In this document: positions 1 through 11,136 of the stretch, one piece after another | Layout of the letters: each line of letters starts with the position of its first letter | Numbering within the stretch: position 1 is the first letter of the stretch | Source of the DNA: Flammula alnicola | Lineage: Eukaryota > Basidiomycota > Agaricomycetes > Agaricales > Strophariaceae | Assembly (NCBI GenBank): GCA_015499995.1 | Contig: JADNRV010000413.1 | Coordinates: 1-37,445, forward strand | Direction of reading: 5' to 3' | DNA length: 37,445 bases | The notes under the pieces: model-generated | The model's database searches: none | The model's input: the letters and a program-made list of their open reading frames with translations, nothing else | Told to the model about the DNA's origin: nothing | Made by a program: the position numbers and the translations under genes

Positions 1-1706
1 AGAGTTGAAAGCTAGTAATTATATTCCGCTGGTTATCTTGCTTGTTTGCCGTTCTGAAAACCAGATCATCAGTACGAAAATTGCTAAGGATGCCATCATT
101 GCAGTGGACGACCGTAGCAATCGACGATGTAAGCTTACTTCGCGTTCTTTGGGAATACATTCAGTTTATTCCTATTATTTAGCATCTGATCGAAGTTAAA
201 CGCAGTGATAAAAGGGCCATTCCTGAAAATTGGATACTCCATTCAAAGTAAGCCTACATTTTGAGTGTTTATTTGGGTGCAGTTTATAATAAACAGATTC
301 AAGAACGAAAATTTATGCCGCTACCAGCCCCCATCAGTCCGACTGAAATTAGAGGAACGAGCTCAGCGTCGGGAAACTCTTGCAGTATGTTAAATCATTT
401 TCTCCTTTGGAAATCCAAGGCGACTGAGTAAAATGTATCAAGGCCGAAGCAGAGAAAGCGTATCGTTCTTTTTTAGCAGAGATAACTGAGAAATATTATG
501 GTGTTCTTCGGGATGCGGTCAACAAACTCGCCACTGCCGATTGCTTGCTTAGTCTGGCCCAGGTTGCACTGCAGGAGAACTACGTCCGACCCGAATTTAC
601 AGAAGACGACACTCTGGAAATTGTCGACGGTCGGCATCCCATGATTGAAGCTTATAGCGAGAATCCATATATATCTAATTCTATCCAAATGGGAGGCGGC
701 GAAGCGAGGAACAAAATTATCACTGGGCCAAATATGGGAGGGTAGGCCGTTGCTCAGGAATTCATTCATTTCATATCTAACCTCATATGAATTATAGGAA
801 GAGTTCATGTGTGAGAATGATCGCTCTCATTTCCTTGATGGCGCAGATCGGTAGTTATGTCCCAGCTACTTCTGTCAAGATGGGCCTCCTGGACTCAATT
901 CTCACTAGGATGGGAGGTACGGCAGTGGAATTTCTGGTTTGTTTGATCGTACTAAATGAGCTTAAGCTTCGGATGATTTGGCCCGAGGGCGTTCCACGTT
1001 CATGGTGGAAATGTCAGAAACCAGTGAAATCCTTCAAACAGCCACCAATAGAAGTCTTGTTATCTTGGATGAACTAGGACGAGGGACTTCTACCTTTGAT
1101 GGGGTACGCATCTATAACATTTTTAAGTTACGTTGCTAATGAATATCCACAGATGGCAATTGCAGATGCAACTTTGCAATATTTAGTAGACAAAGTGAAA
1201 TGCAAGACTCTCTTCATCACTCATTACCCTTTGCTAGCCACAAGACTGCAATCGAAGTTCCCCAAAGACGTTCAAAACCTTCATATGGGTTACGAGGCCG
1301 AATCTCGCATCAATGGCACTCGTAGCATTACATTTCTATATCACCTTATATCAGGTTTAGCCACAGGTATAGTTCATTTTACTCCTTCAGTCACCAAATT
1401 AAACAAAACCGCAGAGTCCTTCGGTATCGAATGCGGTCGTTTGGCAAAACTTCCAGAAGAGGTTCTTTCGGTTGCTGCGGAACGCTCCATGCACATGCAA
1501 GAGGAAGTCCGACAGCGAGCTCGTAGGAATAGGTAAGCAAGTCTTTGGTCGTTATGATAAGTCTATTCAAGGCCTTGTTTAGATTGCGCAAAGCACCATA
1601 CCTTATCCAACAATGTCTCGAAAGTACAGGGATTGTAGCAGAAGCTGCATTAGAAGATTTGCGGACGACGATGGAATTACTACGGACGCCTTCGAAGGGT
1701 ATCTAG
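1..1706 (+). CDS. MSH3: MutS homolog MSH3, C-terminal part (5' end outside window)
   Basis: MSH3 is the mismatch-repair ATPase that pairs with MSH2 (MutS-beta) in the nucleus and binds insertion/deletion loops. Exons read here are 1-14 (partial), 73-128, 183-247, 297-384, 443-741, 798-916, 967-1103, 1153-1366, 1415-1532 and 1583-1706. All introns are GT-AG, and the frame stays open for 410 codons plus TAG. Visible motifs in order are a clamp/lever region (QWTTV, then EERAQRRE), the Walker A loop GPNMGGKSSC split by an intron at 742-797, GRSTFM, Walker [13 protein letters not shown] and the switch THYP. The family match is to MSH3 rather than MSH6 because of GSYVPA after the Walker loop and the RY..P..V..K.EERAQ.RE pattern. 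Domains I-III lie upstream of the window. The stop is only 10 bases from the stop of the converging gene POL5. I see no broken motif. Confidence 0.93.
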
Positions 1707-1716
1707 TCATGATTTA

Positions 1717-4700
1717 CTATAATGCATCTCCCTTGACTTTTTTGCGTTTGCTCTTTTTCGCCAAAGGAGCCACTACTTCATCACCATCAGCCTCTTCTGC
1801 TTTCCGCTTTGAGGCAGCAGGTTTAGAACTTTTTGATGGAGTATCTCCATTGGGGGGTTCGGACATACGAACAATCTGTTCACACATCTTCTGCAGAGCG
1901 GCAGATGCTTTGAAGCTAGAAACTTTAAGCTTTTGTTGTAATGCTTTCCAAGCCTTTGGTTCCCAAACTGACGGGATTGTCGTAGGAGCAATACGTTTGG
2001 TTTGTCGAACCGACAGTAGCCCGAGCTTAAACAACTCCTTCATTTGTGCTGCTGTCAGCCTACCCTTTTCAGAACAGGAGTCATCGGCGAGCTCGAGGAG
2101 GAGCCCTGATAACAGGGGCATGAATGCAGCTGCTTCGTCGTCTCGTTCGGTCTAACGGTTATGATTAGCGGATAAGCATACAAAAATAATAACGGAACAC
2201 ACCATCGATGGCAGGAGGCTGACAAGCAATTCGAGAAGCTGAAGAATTTGACATTGACGATACGCATTAATAGCCTTCCTGGAGAGGTCAAGGAGATCTT
2301 GACGCAGATTCCATGCCTGCACCGGGAAGCGTCGAATAAAGTCTTGGAAGAAGTGCGAGTTGAGGGAAGAGTTCTTTCGTGTTGCAAAATCCACAAGTGA
2401 ATGCTTGTAAAGGTCGAGTAGCGAATCCTCTGCTTTCAGGTGTACTAGGATTTTGGAGACGTAGACACTGCACAAGCTGAGAACCGCCAAAAAGTCCGAC
2501 GAATGAGACTTCCTTGCTTGGATGTGTAGGTTTGTGGCAATAACGACAACTTGTTCCGCGTCAACCTCAGTGGGGACTTCCTTTGGCTTGCCGAAACGCG
2601 ATCGGAGGATGCCCCTTGCTTTATCCGCCAGCTGTCGTTCATCTTGACCAGAGCCAGATACAATATCTGTGAGAGGAGTGATCAAACGGAGGACAAGGGG
2701 GTTGGAAGGTTGTTTCTTGAGGTAAGTATCAACAAGGTCGAGAACACGGTTCTTAAAATGTGTGGCTTCTCGCTGGACGTCAATGTCTAGCGAACGAGTA
2801 GAGTAAGATCATGACGACTGGGGATGCAAGGAGAATATAAACTACTCACTTTTGCCCGATTTCTTTTCGTTGGCGCGAGAACGGAACACTTGGGCGAGCT
2901 GCTCGTCTATTGCCATCATCTGGTCGTCGTCCATTAGTTCTTCCTCCTCGCTATCTGTCTCGCCTGTAGCTGGCTCAATGCCATTTACTCGCAGAGCTTC
3001 TTCGATCTTGCTCCTTAGTTCCAGATCAGCCTCTTCCGCATTGCTGTCATCTCCGGAACCTTCTCCGTCGCTTTCGTCACTATCCTCGTCGGATTGGGAT
3101 TCGCCACCGTCCTCCTCGTCCTCCTCATCCTCATCCTCGTCCACGTCATCCATGTCGTCGTCCTCGTCTTCAACGAGTTGGGATGGGTTTCGTCGTTCTA
3201 ATTGCTGAGAGAAAAAGTCAATTCTGTTCATACTTGTTCGATGAGAATTGGGCTTACCGTCACGATGAGATCTATCGTCGTACTTTTGACGGAGCCAGAT
3301 AGCAAAGAAAAAACTTGGTTGCCCACAGTTCGCAGGTATGCTGTTGACTTTTCCAAGAAGCCAATGAGAGTGTCAACGAGGACATCGACAGGCTCCTCAG
3401 TCGGCTCCTCTGGCACATCCTTCGCCTTTTTATCCTTCTTTTTGCTGTCTGTCAAGAACATTCGCGACGCAGCGTCAATGCAAGTCTACAGCCAAATGAG
3501 TATCTGTAACAGGAATGTAAGATACGAACTCTAACCTCCAAGGCATCTGGATCCATGCTTTCCTCGGTGTCATCAGTGCAATAGTGCTGAAGAAGAGTGC
3601 CGAGCAAAAGTAACTCGGCTCCTTTCACAGACTCCTGTTGGTCGTTCGATATCTAAGAACCATTGAGCATTAAAATTCAACAATGGGTCAGGTTCCATCT
3701 ACCTTTTGCAGATTCGCAATGGTTTCACGAGCCTTGGCCTGGAGAGCGGCCTCTTCTTCGTCTATCTCAATTAGAAGTGTGGCATGCTTCTTGTCGTTTT
3801 CGAGCTGTTCTATGGTAGATAAGACTTTGGATATCCAGAATTCACCGTCCGACGCCATTGCCGTGACTTTAGCTGACTTGTCATCTTATCGGAAGTCGGT
3901 AAGGTCAATTATATGCGGGTAGAAAAGACAGCCTACCATGCTTGACAACTGTGGATTGACTGCCGAGGTCACTCAGACATGTCAACAACCGATTGCGACA
4001 AGTTTGGCGAAGGTCGTCCGAGAATGCGGGATTGGGTATTGTGCGGAGCTGTATAATTCCATGAGCCACGCAAAAGGCACAAAAGACATAGGACTAACAG
4101 GAGCGATAGGGCTTTTAGAAGATTTCTTCTTGACGATGAACAGGCCATGAACGACAAGCCAGTCGAGGATTGACTGAATCCATCCGTTCTCCTTGGGTAG
4201 TTTTCCATTGCGGATCAAAGCACCCAGTTGCTCGATGACCCACGCCCGCCGTGTATTTGTGGCGGTAATATCAACGCTGTCCCGCGACGATCAAAGTCAG
4301 TTTGTAAGGCGACGTAATACAAACTTTATTGACGCACGATTTCAGATCAGTTTCATCAATTAAAGACAGCAGGTGGTCAATGTAGCTCTGGACTCCCTTT
4401 GCGTCCAGGGAAGACAGGATGGAATTGACCGTTTTTGTTTTAGTCAACTTGTCAAACTGCTGACTGCCATTGGGTCCAGTAAGCTGCAGGATAAGAGCAA
4501 AGCCTAACTGGGGTTTGTCGTTGACGAAGGCTTGGACTTCTGTCGCCTGTAGTCGCAAAAAAAAAATGAGAAATCATCACCACTGATGGTAAGAAAATAG
4601 CAACCGTTTGTTGAGCAACTTTGTGAAGGTATCTGTCTTTATTTGACAAGTGATTTATCCAAGACCGCATGAAATTCTTCGTAAAAAGCATCGGCATGCT

Positions 4701-5971
4701 ATCTTCCGTGACTCTCTTCAACGCTTTTTGGAAAACTTGGAAACCCCAGTACTTGCGCTGAGCGGATGAGGTCGACGAAAAGAGCGACTCTAACGGAAAC
4801 AAACGTGGCTTTAGAGCTTCAAATATCCGGAATTGACATGACTTACCGTCAATCACCACTCTGAAGAAGTCCTGGAAGGATCCTTTAGCAGGTTTCTGAG
4901 AATTGGGACCCGGCAACATCTGGTCAAGAATAATATCCCAAGCGAAGTTCAGTTGAGGTTTCCACGATCCACTTGGTGTTTTGCTGGAATCTTTCATTCC
5001 GTCCTCATCCGTGGCCGATTCCTAAGTAAATGTCAGGATATGCGCAAATTTAAGCAAAGAATCGCAGACCTTCAAGATGCGCGATACAGTGGAAAGGTTT
5101 GCTGAGCTGAGGAGATCAGGGTTCTTGAAGGCAGGTGAAACGAGCAACTTCCAGTTGCTGTCGGGATAATAGTCCTGTAATTTCAGAGCCAACGCAACCT
5201 TCTCAGTCGACCATGCCGTGTTCGTTTGGAATAATAACTTGAGCGTCTTTTCCACAGCTTCCTCTTTCCATGCAGCGTCGGAACCGTGTAGCGCGTCTAC
5301 CGCCAAACTAATGGCGAACCATGCGCTCTCACGTAACCACGACTTTTTTTCTCCCAATTCCAGAAGTTGAGAAATAACTTGCTCGAAGCTATCCGCCGAT
5401 GAGGCTGAAGTGGAAGATGATGCTGAAGTGGCCAGAGGATTTGTTCGTACGATAAGACCGGATTGAACGACGGACATAATTCCGAATAGTTGAGCAAAAA
5501 GAATATCGCGCTCTTCTTGGCCGGTCATAGATCCCTGGTTTTTGGTACTCTCCACGATGAGGCCGAGTATTTGAGAACATGTGACGGTGTTTATGCGAGA
5601 CAAAAGCTACAGAGAGTAGGAGCGGTATCTAAGTTAGAAAATACATAGAAGCCTTTCCGGACAATACGCACCTCGGTAAGAGCAACAGCGAAGCCCAATC
5701 TACTCTGCTCTCTGGAGCTTGCCAGTCCCCTAACAAGCCTTCTTATAGAATAAGAGACATCCTGGGCGTTTAACAGGTCCAGTCCATCCGATTTGGAAGT
5801 TTGTTCCTCTTCGTCGTCTTCGTCGTCCGATCCCGAGGTGCCTGGTGTAGCCTTTTGTGCGAATTGCGTTTGAAATTGCTCAAGCGCTCCAACTAGTTTA
5901 ACGGACGCGTCTATGCGCTCCTTCTTCGACACTGACGAGAGGTGCCAGAAGAGAGGGAGAGTCGTGGACAT
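1717..5971 (-). CDS. POL5: DNA polymerase V / MYBBP1A family nucleolar protein
   Basis: In yeast Pol5 is a nucleolar protein needed for rRNA synthesis and ribosome assembly; despite the name it is not a working replicative polymerase. Thirteen exons: 5971-5672, 5606-5070, 5021-4847, 4789-4605, 4546-4338, 4276-4099, 4048-3937, 3866-3703, 3652-3536, 3485-3258, 3204-2850, 2786-2203 and 2151-1717. They sum to 3579 bases, giving 1192 residues with every junction in frame. The start ATG at 5971 opens MSTTLPLFWHLSSVSKKERI. Diagnostic motifs are SYSIRRLVRGLASSREQSR near the N-terminus and THFKNRVLDLVDTYLKKQP after the acidic part. A long Asp/Glu block follows residue ~740, and the C-terminus ends in a Lys/Arg-rich tail (KSKRKKVK), both typical of nucleolar proteins. 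Most splice sites are standard; the donor at 4604 (GTTGCT) is weak. Identification is strong. Exact ends of exons 4-7 are my reconstruction. Confidence 0.9.
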
Positions 5972-6501
5972 TCTGTTCTAAAGTTCACCCCGCCGTACAA
6001 GCCTCATAACTTTTTTTCTGAGGCTCTGATCGCAAATGATGGGCGTGCTTGGTTTGAAGGTCCGAGACAAACAATGCCACACTTCGCGATCTCGAGAAGT
6101 TAGATAATAGAACGCGCGCGTCCGTACTAGTCTCCTTCACAGACTCCTTAGTGATGATCAATCGATCACTTGATATGGACGTCCGTACGCGACGCGCGTA
6201 GATGTGGCGCGTCGTCGACTTGGATTGTTGGACTAACAACTTCGACCTTCGCGTTCTGAATAACAGTGCAACTAACACTAGATGTAAATTGTTCGTTCTT
6301 ATACATCCTGGGGAAGACTATGGAGAGCAAACTTGACTAAGGTGAAGACAGAAGAGAACGATTAATACGCAATAACAAGTAGTAAAAGAAAGCGCATGAT
6401 GGTTAACGATAATATATGTAAAGAAAAGGCTTTCCATGCTGTCTAGTCCTTCAATCTTCTAAATAGGTTTCTGTCGGACGCTTCCTTGGCTAAAGATTTT
6501 A
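5972..6501. other. Intergenic: POL5 promoter and 3' region of the unknown gene
   Basis: No coding signal was found on either strand. The part next to POL5 (about 6000-6260) is rich in CG steps, with runs such as acgcgcgcg and several gcgcg words, and holds a small inverted repeat (agtgat...atcact, near 6152-6173). The part next to the other gene is A-rich. No RNA gene was recognised. Confidence 0.5.
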
Positions 6502-7749
6502 TCACTCATAATGAGTAAAATGCCCGGGAACCCCAAGCCTACACTTCTCGCAATTGGCTCTCGGGCCGAACACAACGCGTCGCTTTGAGTGAGACGCAAG
6601 CTGGGCGTACGAGTTCGCAGGAGAGATGACCATGGGCACCGGGCTGAAGGACGGAGGCGTCGACGGCCTCTGAGGTGTGGGATATCCCAGCCCGCCTCCG
6701 CCTCCACCACCATGGTATTGCTGGTGGGATGGGTGCATAGTGTTAACTGGGGTAGCAGGCAGAACATTTATCAGGGGAGGCATCGCAGTGGCTTGCATCT
6801 TTTCTGAATAACGCGTCGCATAAGGATGTCGGTGTGGCGCGTGCTGTTGTGGTGGGTACTGCTGCTGCTGCTCTTGTTGTTGTAGTCCAGGATCAGAATG
6901 GGAATTGAATAAAGACATATGGAGATGCGCAAGCTGTGGTCTTCCTTCTTCCGGACTATCCTGCATACCACCATTCTCTTCAGAATCCATAGCCTGAAAA
7001 AAAAAGGTAGAACGACGTCCCATCAGTCAAACGCGGAACCCAATGAACGAGAAGGTAACACGCGAACCATATCAACATCGCCCTCCTCTCCACCTTCACT
7101 GTTACTTCCAAGAGCAGCTTGTTCCTCCTGAGGTAAGAAAGGTTTATGAGGATCCGAAGGCTGGTAAATGGGACTATCAATCGTCAACCCTCCTGCACGC
7201 TGGACCCAGTCCTCAGACCCCTGCCGACTGCTGTTCGCAGAGCTATGACTGAGATGCCGTCTGTTAAATTCACCAATCGCCAACGAGGGGCGTTTCTACA
7301 AAGAGCAATCAACAAAAAATGAAATGTCAGTCAGAGTGCGACCTCCTTTCCGCTTCTTCTCCTCCTTGTTCGGTTCAGAAGAAAGTAAAACAAGAGAAAC
7401 GTACTAAAGGACGGTCTCCAGGACCTTCATCGCCCTCAGGCGAACGCGCTCTCTTGCCAGGGTTCATTGGTATATGGCGCAGGTTTCGAAACGATGGAGA
7501 GAAATAAGAGCAGTGGGAGGAGTCGTTCTCCATCATGTGGATCATGATGGCCTGGAATAACTCTGCTGGCCGACAAAGAACAAGAACTTGGGGCCTATGC
7601 GCAGGACATGTGGTTGAGTTGTCAAAAGGACACCAAGGACAAAGATGAGAGTCTGTTTCCGAGGTCACATTGTGTGTGCTTGGCGCGAAGACGTCCTGCC
7701 GCCATTGTGGCCGATCACTTATATTTACACCCAGTCCGGAGTCATTCAC
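6502..7749 (-). CDS. Unknown basidiomycete protein with paired-Cys motifs; 5' end unresolved
   Basis: I do not recognise this family. Three exons join in frame: 7749-7405, 7295-7068 and 6993-6502 (1065 bases). The N-terminal part has HLCPWCPFDNSTTCPAH, a possible metal-binding Cys/His cluster. The middle has KRPSLAIGEFNRRHLSHSS. The last exon has a Gln-rich stretch, a run of seven Gly, Ser/Pro-rich sequence and the C-terminus ANCEKCRLGVPGHFTHYE with a second Cys pair. Position 7749 is not an ATG: the frame there begins at a GTG right after a stop codon, so a further 5' exon must exist. One option is a short exon with ATG near 7820 (ATGACCAT, donor gtaatg) spliced to an acceptor ending ataag near 7712, but that acceptor is weak. 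The protein may be regulatory or nuclear; function is not inferred. Confidence 0.6.
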
Positions 7750-7978
7750 TCAAAAACTCTTTTGTCTACGAAAAGTGCGCAGGTGTATATAAGCAAGAAA
7801 TCATTACATGGTCATTTTACAAACGCCTATCAAAAGCGAGTTGGGGATATTTTCAAGTGAGCAGAGCGTTACAGGTATTTTACAACACCCACTGGCAAGT
7901 CTAAGCAACGGCGGATTTTCTATAAATTTCTACAATGAAGCAGCCAGATGACGAGGTGGTGAAGAGCAAGTCCATCCT

Positions 7979-10848
7979 TCATCCTTGCATTTGCAATCCA
8001 CCGCGAGGCAACCTGGGTTCACCCTCGACATACTCCTCGCCGGTCTCTGCGCGCAGCATGTCGTTCAACCACGCACCGTTAGGCTTGATCTTGATACCGC
8101 GGTGATACATAACGGCCAAGTACAACCAAGCAGCAGCATTTCCGACAGTGGAGACCTCATCCGAGACGTGGGTCTTCGCATATTGGCTCATCTTCCTGTA
8201 CAGAGCCTCATCGGTGTAGAGGTCGTAGAGGTGGTCCGCAACGGCTTCGTTGTCTCCAGGAGTGGTCAAATATCCGGATTTGCCATGCTCGATCTGGAGA
8301 GGAATGCCTCCAGTGCGGGAGGCGATGACGGGCTTGCCGGCGTGAAGAGCCTCAGAAACCTTAACTTCGAAACCTTCGCGAGTAGAGAGCTGGAGTGCAA
8401 TTCGGGAGTTGGCCATTAACGCGTTGAGCACTGCAGCATATCGATTCAGTATAGTTCAACTTGCTGTAAGGAACGAGAATAAGACATACGTTGGTCACTG
8501 GGAGGGAGCCTCATAACAACGATATCCTTAGCATAAATATTGTACCGTGGGCTAGCAATCAGTTGCATGACTTGATCGTAGATGATGCTGGCATCGGGGT
8601 CATCGACGGCCCCGTGACCACAGAGTAACAACTGAGGATATTCATCCTCTGACAAGTCTGGAGACTTTTCTTTTAGGAGGTTGCGGAACCTGAAGTAGGA
8701 ATCAACGACGTTCGGAATACCTGATGCAACGGCGTGTCAAAAAGCATATGGGTCCACTGAAGAAAAAAACCCTACCCTTAGCAGGATCGAAACGAGCGAC
8801 TTGAATAACGTAGTCACGATCTGGCCAGTTAAGCTCATTCATCTTCTCCTTAGCGCACAAGCTGCGGAACTCTCCCATGTAGTATTGAGAATCCCTAACC
8901 AATCATAAGACAATGAAAAACGTATAGTATAATCAGACAGTCACTCACCAAGGGTCAAGCTCCTTGTTGAGACCGTCGAGCCTGGTAGAGGGTTGTTTAG
9001 AAGAGAATAGCATGCTGAATGAGATCAATGCATACCAGTCAGTAGCAGCACCAAGAAGGGCAAGCTTTTCAACAGGGACATCGCTGGGTACGAATTTGCT
9101 GACAGGGTGACCTAGCACAAATTAGGATCGGCTAGGGGCCTCTGAAATTTGGAACTCACTGATGAAGAGATCGGCTAGTTGGATGTTGTTCCAGAGGTAT
9201 TTCCAGACTTCCTCCTGAGGAGATCCTGCAACATGGACGAGATCGCTTCGGATTTCGATGTGAGAGCGATAAACTATGGGGAGCTCTGGTCGAATCCTTT
9301 TGATGAGGGGAATCAGTCCAGGCATTTGAGGATCATCTATGAAGGAATCAGACTTCGAAGCAAAGAAAAAGCAATTACGCGGGTGACTGACCGATAAAGG
9401 CAACATCAACTCCTCCTGGAGCAAGGGGTCCACCCTCAGATGTCCAGCGCAATCCGTTCTTCAGAATCCAGGCATCAAAGCCGTCTTTCGCTTCTTGAGT
9501 AAGACGAAGGTCGGGAGAAGCAACTCCTTGCAGGATGTTGTGGTTGTTCTTTGTGGTACGGAACACGCTTGGAGATGGGTTTGGAACATACCTAGAGAAA
9601 GAAAGATGAGAACAAGAAAGTGTTTAGTTGGGCAACTAACCAGGCAGCATCAACATCGAGCGCCGTCAAGAATCTGATTAACGCGTGACGCATCTGGATA
9701 AAAATAGATATTTAGAGTTTGTGGATTTATTTTTAGATATAAGAAAACGTACAAGCGCGACACCACCTGCGAAAAGCTGTAAATCTTATGGTTCATAACC
9801 GGACAACAAGAGCCACGTACCTCCTTGAGGGGTCGAAGAGAAGAAACCAATTTTGACCTTCTTCTCGCGCAATTCATCAGCAAGTTTGATAACCGCGTTC
9901 CATGTCCTTGAAGTCGAGGATAAATAAATGGTATGAGCGAGAATAGCCGCGGGTTTTACCTAGGACCAACAGTGGCTTTGTATTCATCGAGATCGTCAAT
10001 CAAGTGAACTTTTCCGCCGGAGTCGACCGTGACCTGATTACGGGGTCCGATGCTGAGTCGTGGATTATTGCCTGGACCGAAGTGCATCAAACATTTACGT
10101 GCGGCTGAATCGGCTTGTTCATCCAAAGTTCGGGGTATGGGAAGACGGCCAGAAACGCCTGCTTGTAATCCAGACATGGCCGTCAGGTGCGCGGAATCGA
10201 CATAGACGGTGGGAGTTTCAGCGCCAGATGGTACATAGGATCCGGTGGTCGATGAGATGCGGTGCTTAATGTTGGGCCTAGTGATGGAGTCGGTATGGTA
10301 AGGCTTGATGTTAAAAACATATGGCACGATATCCATGTCCAACCAGAGGCGAGTGCACACGTTTGGAGACTATATGACGAGTGTCAATTATGCTGTCAAA
10401 ATGAAGACCGCGAAGGATATTACCTCCTTGAGTAAGGACAAAGTTACACCTGCACCCAAGAACTTGCACAAATGGCCGATAGAGAACTTGCGGAGTGTCT
10501 GCAGGACATATTGCTCGATCTCCTTTGCATTTTTCTCTGGGTTGTTTGGGTTGAACGGGAGGACCGAAGAGGCGAAATCGGTGCTGTAGACTGAGTCGTG
10601 GATGGAGACAGCGATCTCATATTGGGTATTGTTGTTGATCACCGCGCCGGCGACGGCAGCCCACATAGGCTGGGAAGGAAGAATGGGATATCAAGGAGGC
10701 ATCGCGATGAAGATAGCGCAATCGAACGTACGGTAAGGCTAGCGAAGGTGGCGGTAACATGGGGCTTCTTCGCGTCGACTGCAGACGAAAGTCTACGCCT
10801 GACCGCCGCGGACGGAACGGATTCAAAGGGGAAGGAGAGATGGGCCAT
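7979..10848 (-). CDS. Trehalose phosphorylase (retaining, GT4-type), mushroom 'trehalose synthase'
   Basis: The enzyme reversibly converts trehalose and phosphate to alpha-glucose 1-phosphate and glucose in the cytosol; trehalose is a main reserve sugar of mushrooms. Thirteen exons: 10848-10732, 10669-10424, 10369-9960, 9906-9821, 9766-9753, 9693-9641, 9591-9392, 9336-9160, 9111-9036, 8981-8949, 8894-8776, 8720-8490 and 8430-7979. They sum to 2214 bases, giving 737 residues, close to the usual 730-750 for basidiomycete members. Motifs include RISSTTGSYVPSGAETPTVY, ARKCLMHFGPGNNPRL, SPSVFRTTKNNHNILQGV, the glycosyltransferase-fold core LSTREGFEVKVSEALHAGKP and the C-terminus GEPRLPRGGLQMQG. 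Exon 5 is only 14 bases and exon 10 is 33. The frame is intact throughout. The gene shares a 288-base divergent promoter with the TFIIB-like gene, including two CACGTG boxes. Confidence 0.95.
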
Positions 10849-11136
10849 GATCGTGGTAGGAGAGACGGGGAAGGGGAAGGGGGACAGGTTATATAGCAAT
10901 AATAGAATGGGGTGGGGTTTGGAAGCCTTAACCGCAAATGGTAGCAAGCATGTTCACCACGAGCAAGATCTTCTCCAGTCTCACTCGATAAATTCCAATC
11001 AACTTTAGCGCAAAATTATGTGAATTCAGGTGAATTCCTGCTAATACCTCCCACGTGATCCGTACTACTCTCAGACACGTGCACTGCCTCTCTTGCCGGG
11101 TATTCATCTTCACCTATCCCTCTCCCACATACCATC
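10849..11136. promoter_or_regulatory. Divergent promoter with two CACGTG E-boxes
   Basis: This 288-base gap separates the starts of trehalose phosphorylase (-) and the TFIIB-like gene (+), so it must hold both promoters. It contains CACGTG at 11052-11057 and 11076-11081, whose starts lie 24 bases apart. CACGTG is the core bound by basic helix-loop-helix factors such as Pho4 and Cbf1 in yeast. A duplicated gtgaattc lies near 11020-11036. That both boxes are used, and for which gene, is inference. Confidence 0.5.

Noticed and set aside
1613..2155. 180-codon plus-strand frame overlapping the ends of MSH3 and POL5
   Set aside because: MSH3 ends at 1706 in another frame and the remainder is antisense to the last POL5 exon, which has clear family sequence.
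2852..3208. Ser-rich open frame on the plus strand opposite POL5
   Set aside because: It is the mirror of the Asp/Glu-rich block of POL5 (acidic codons read as Ser in antisense).
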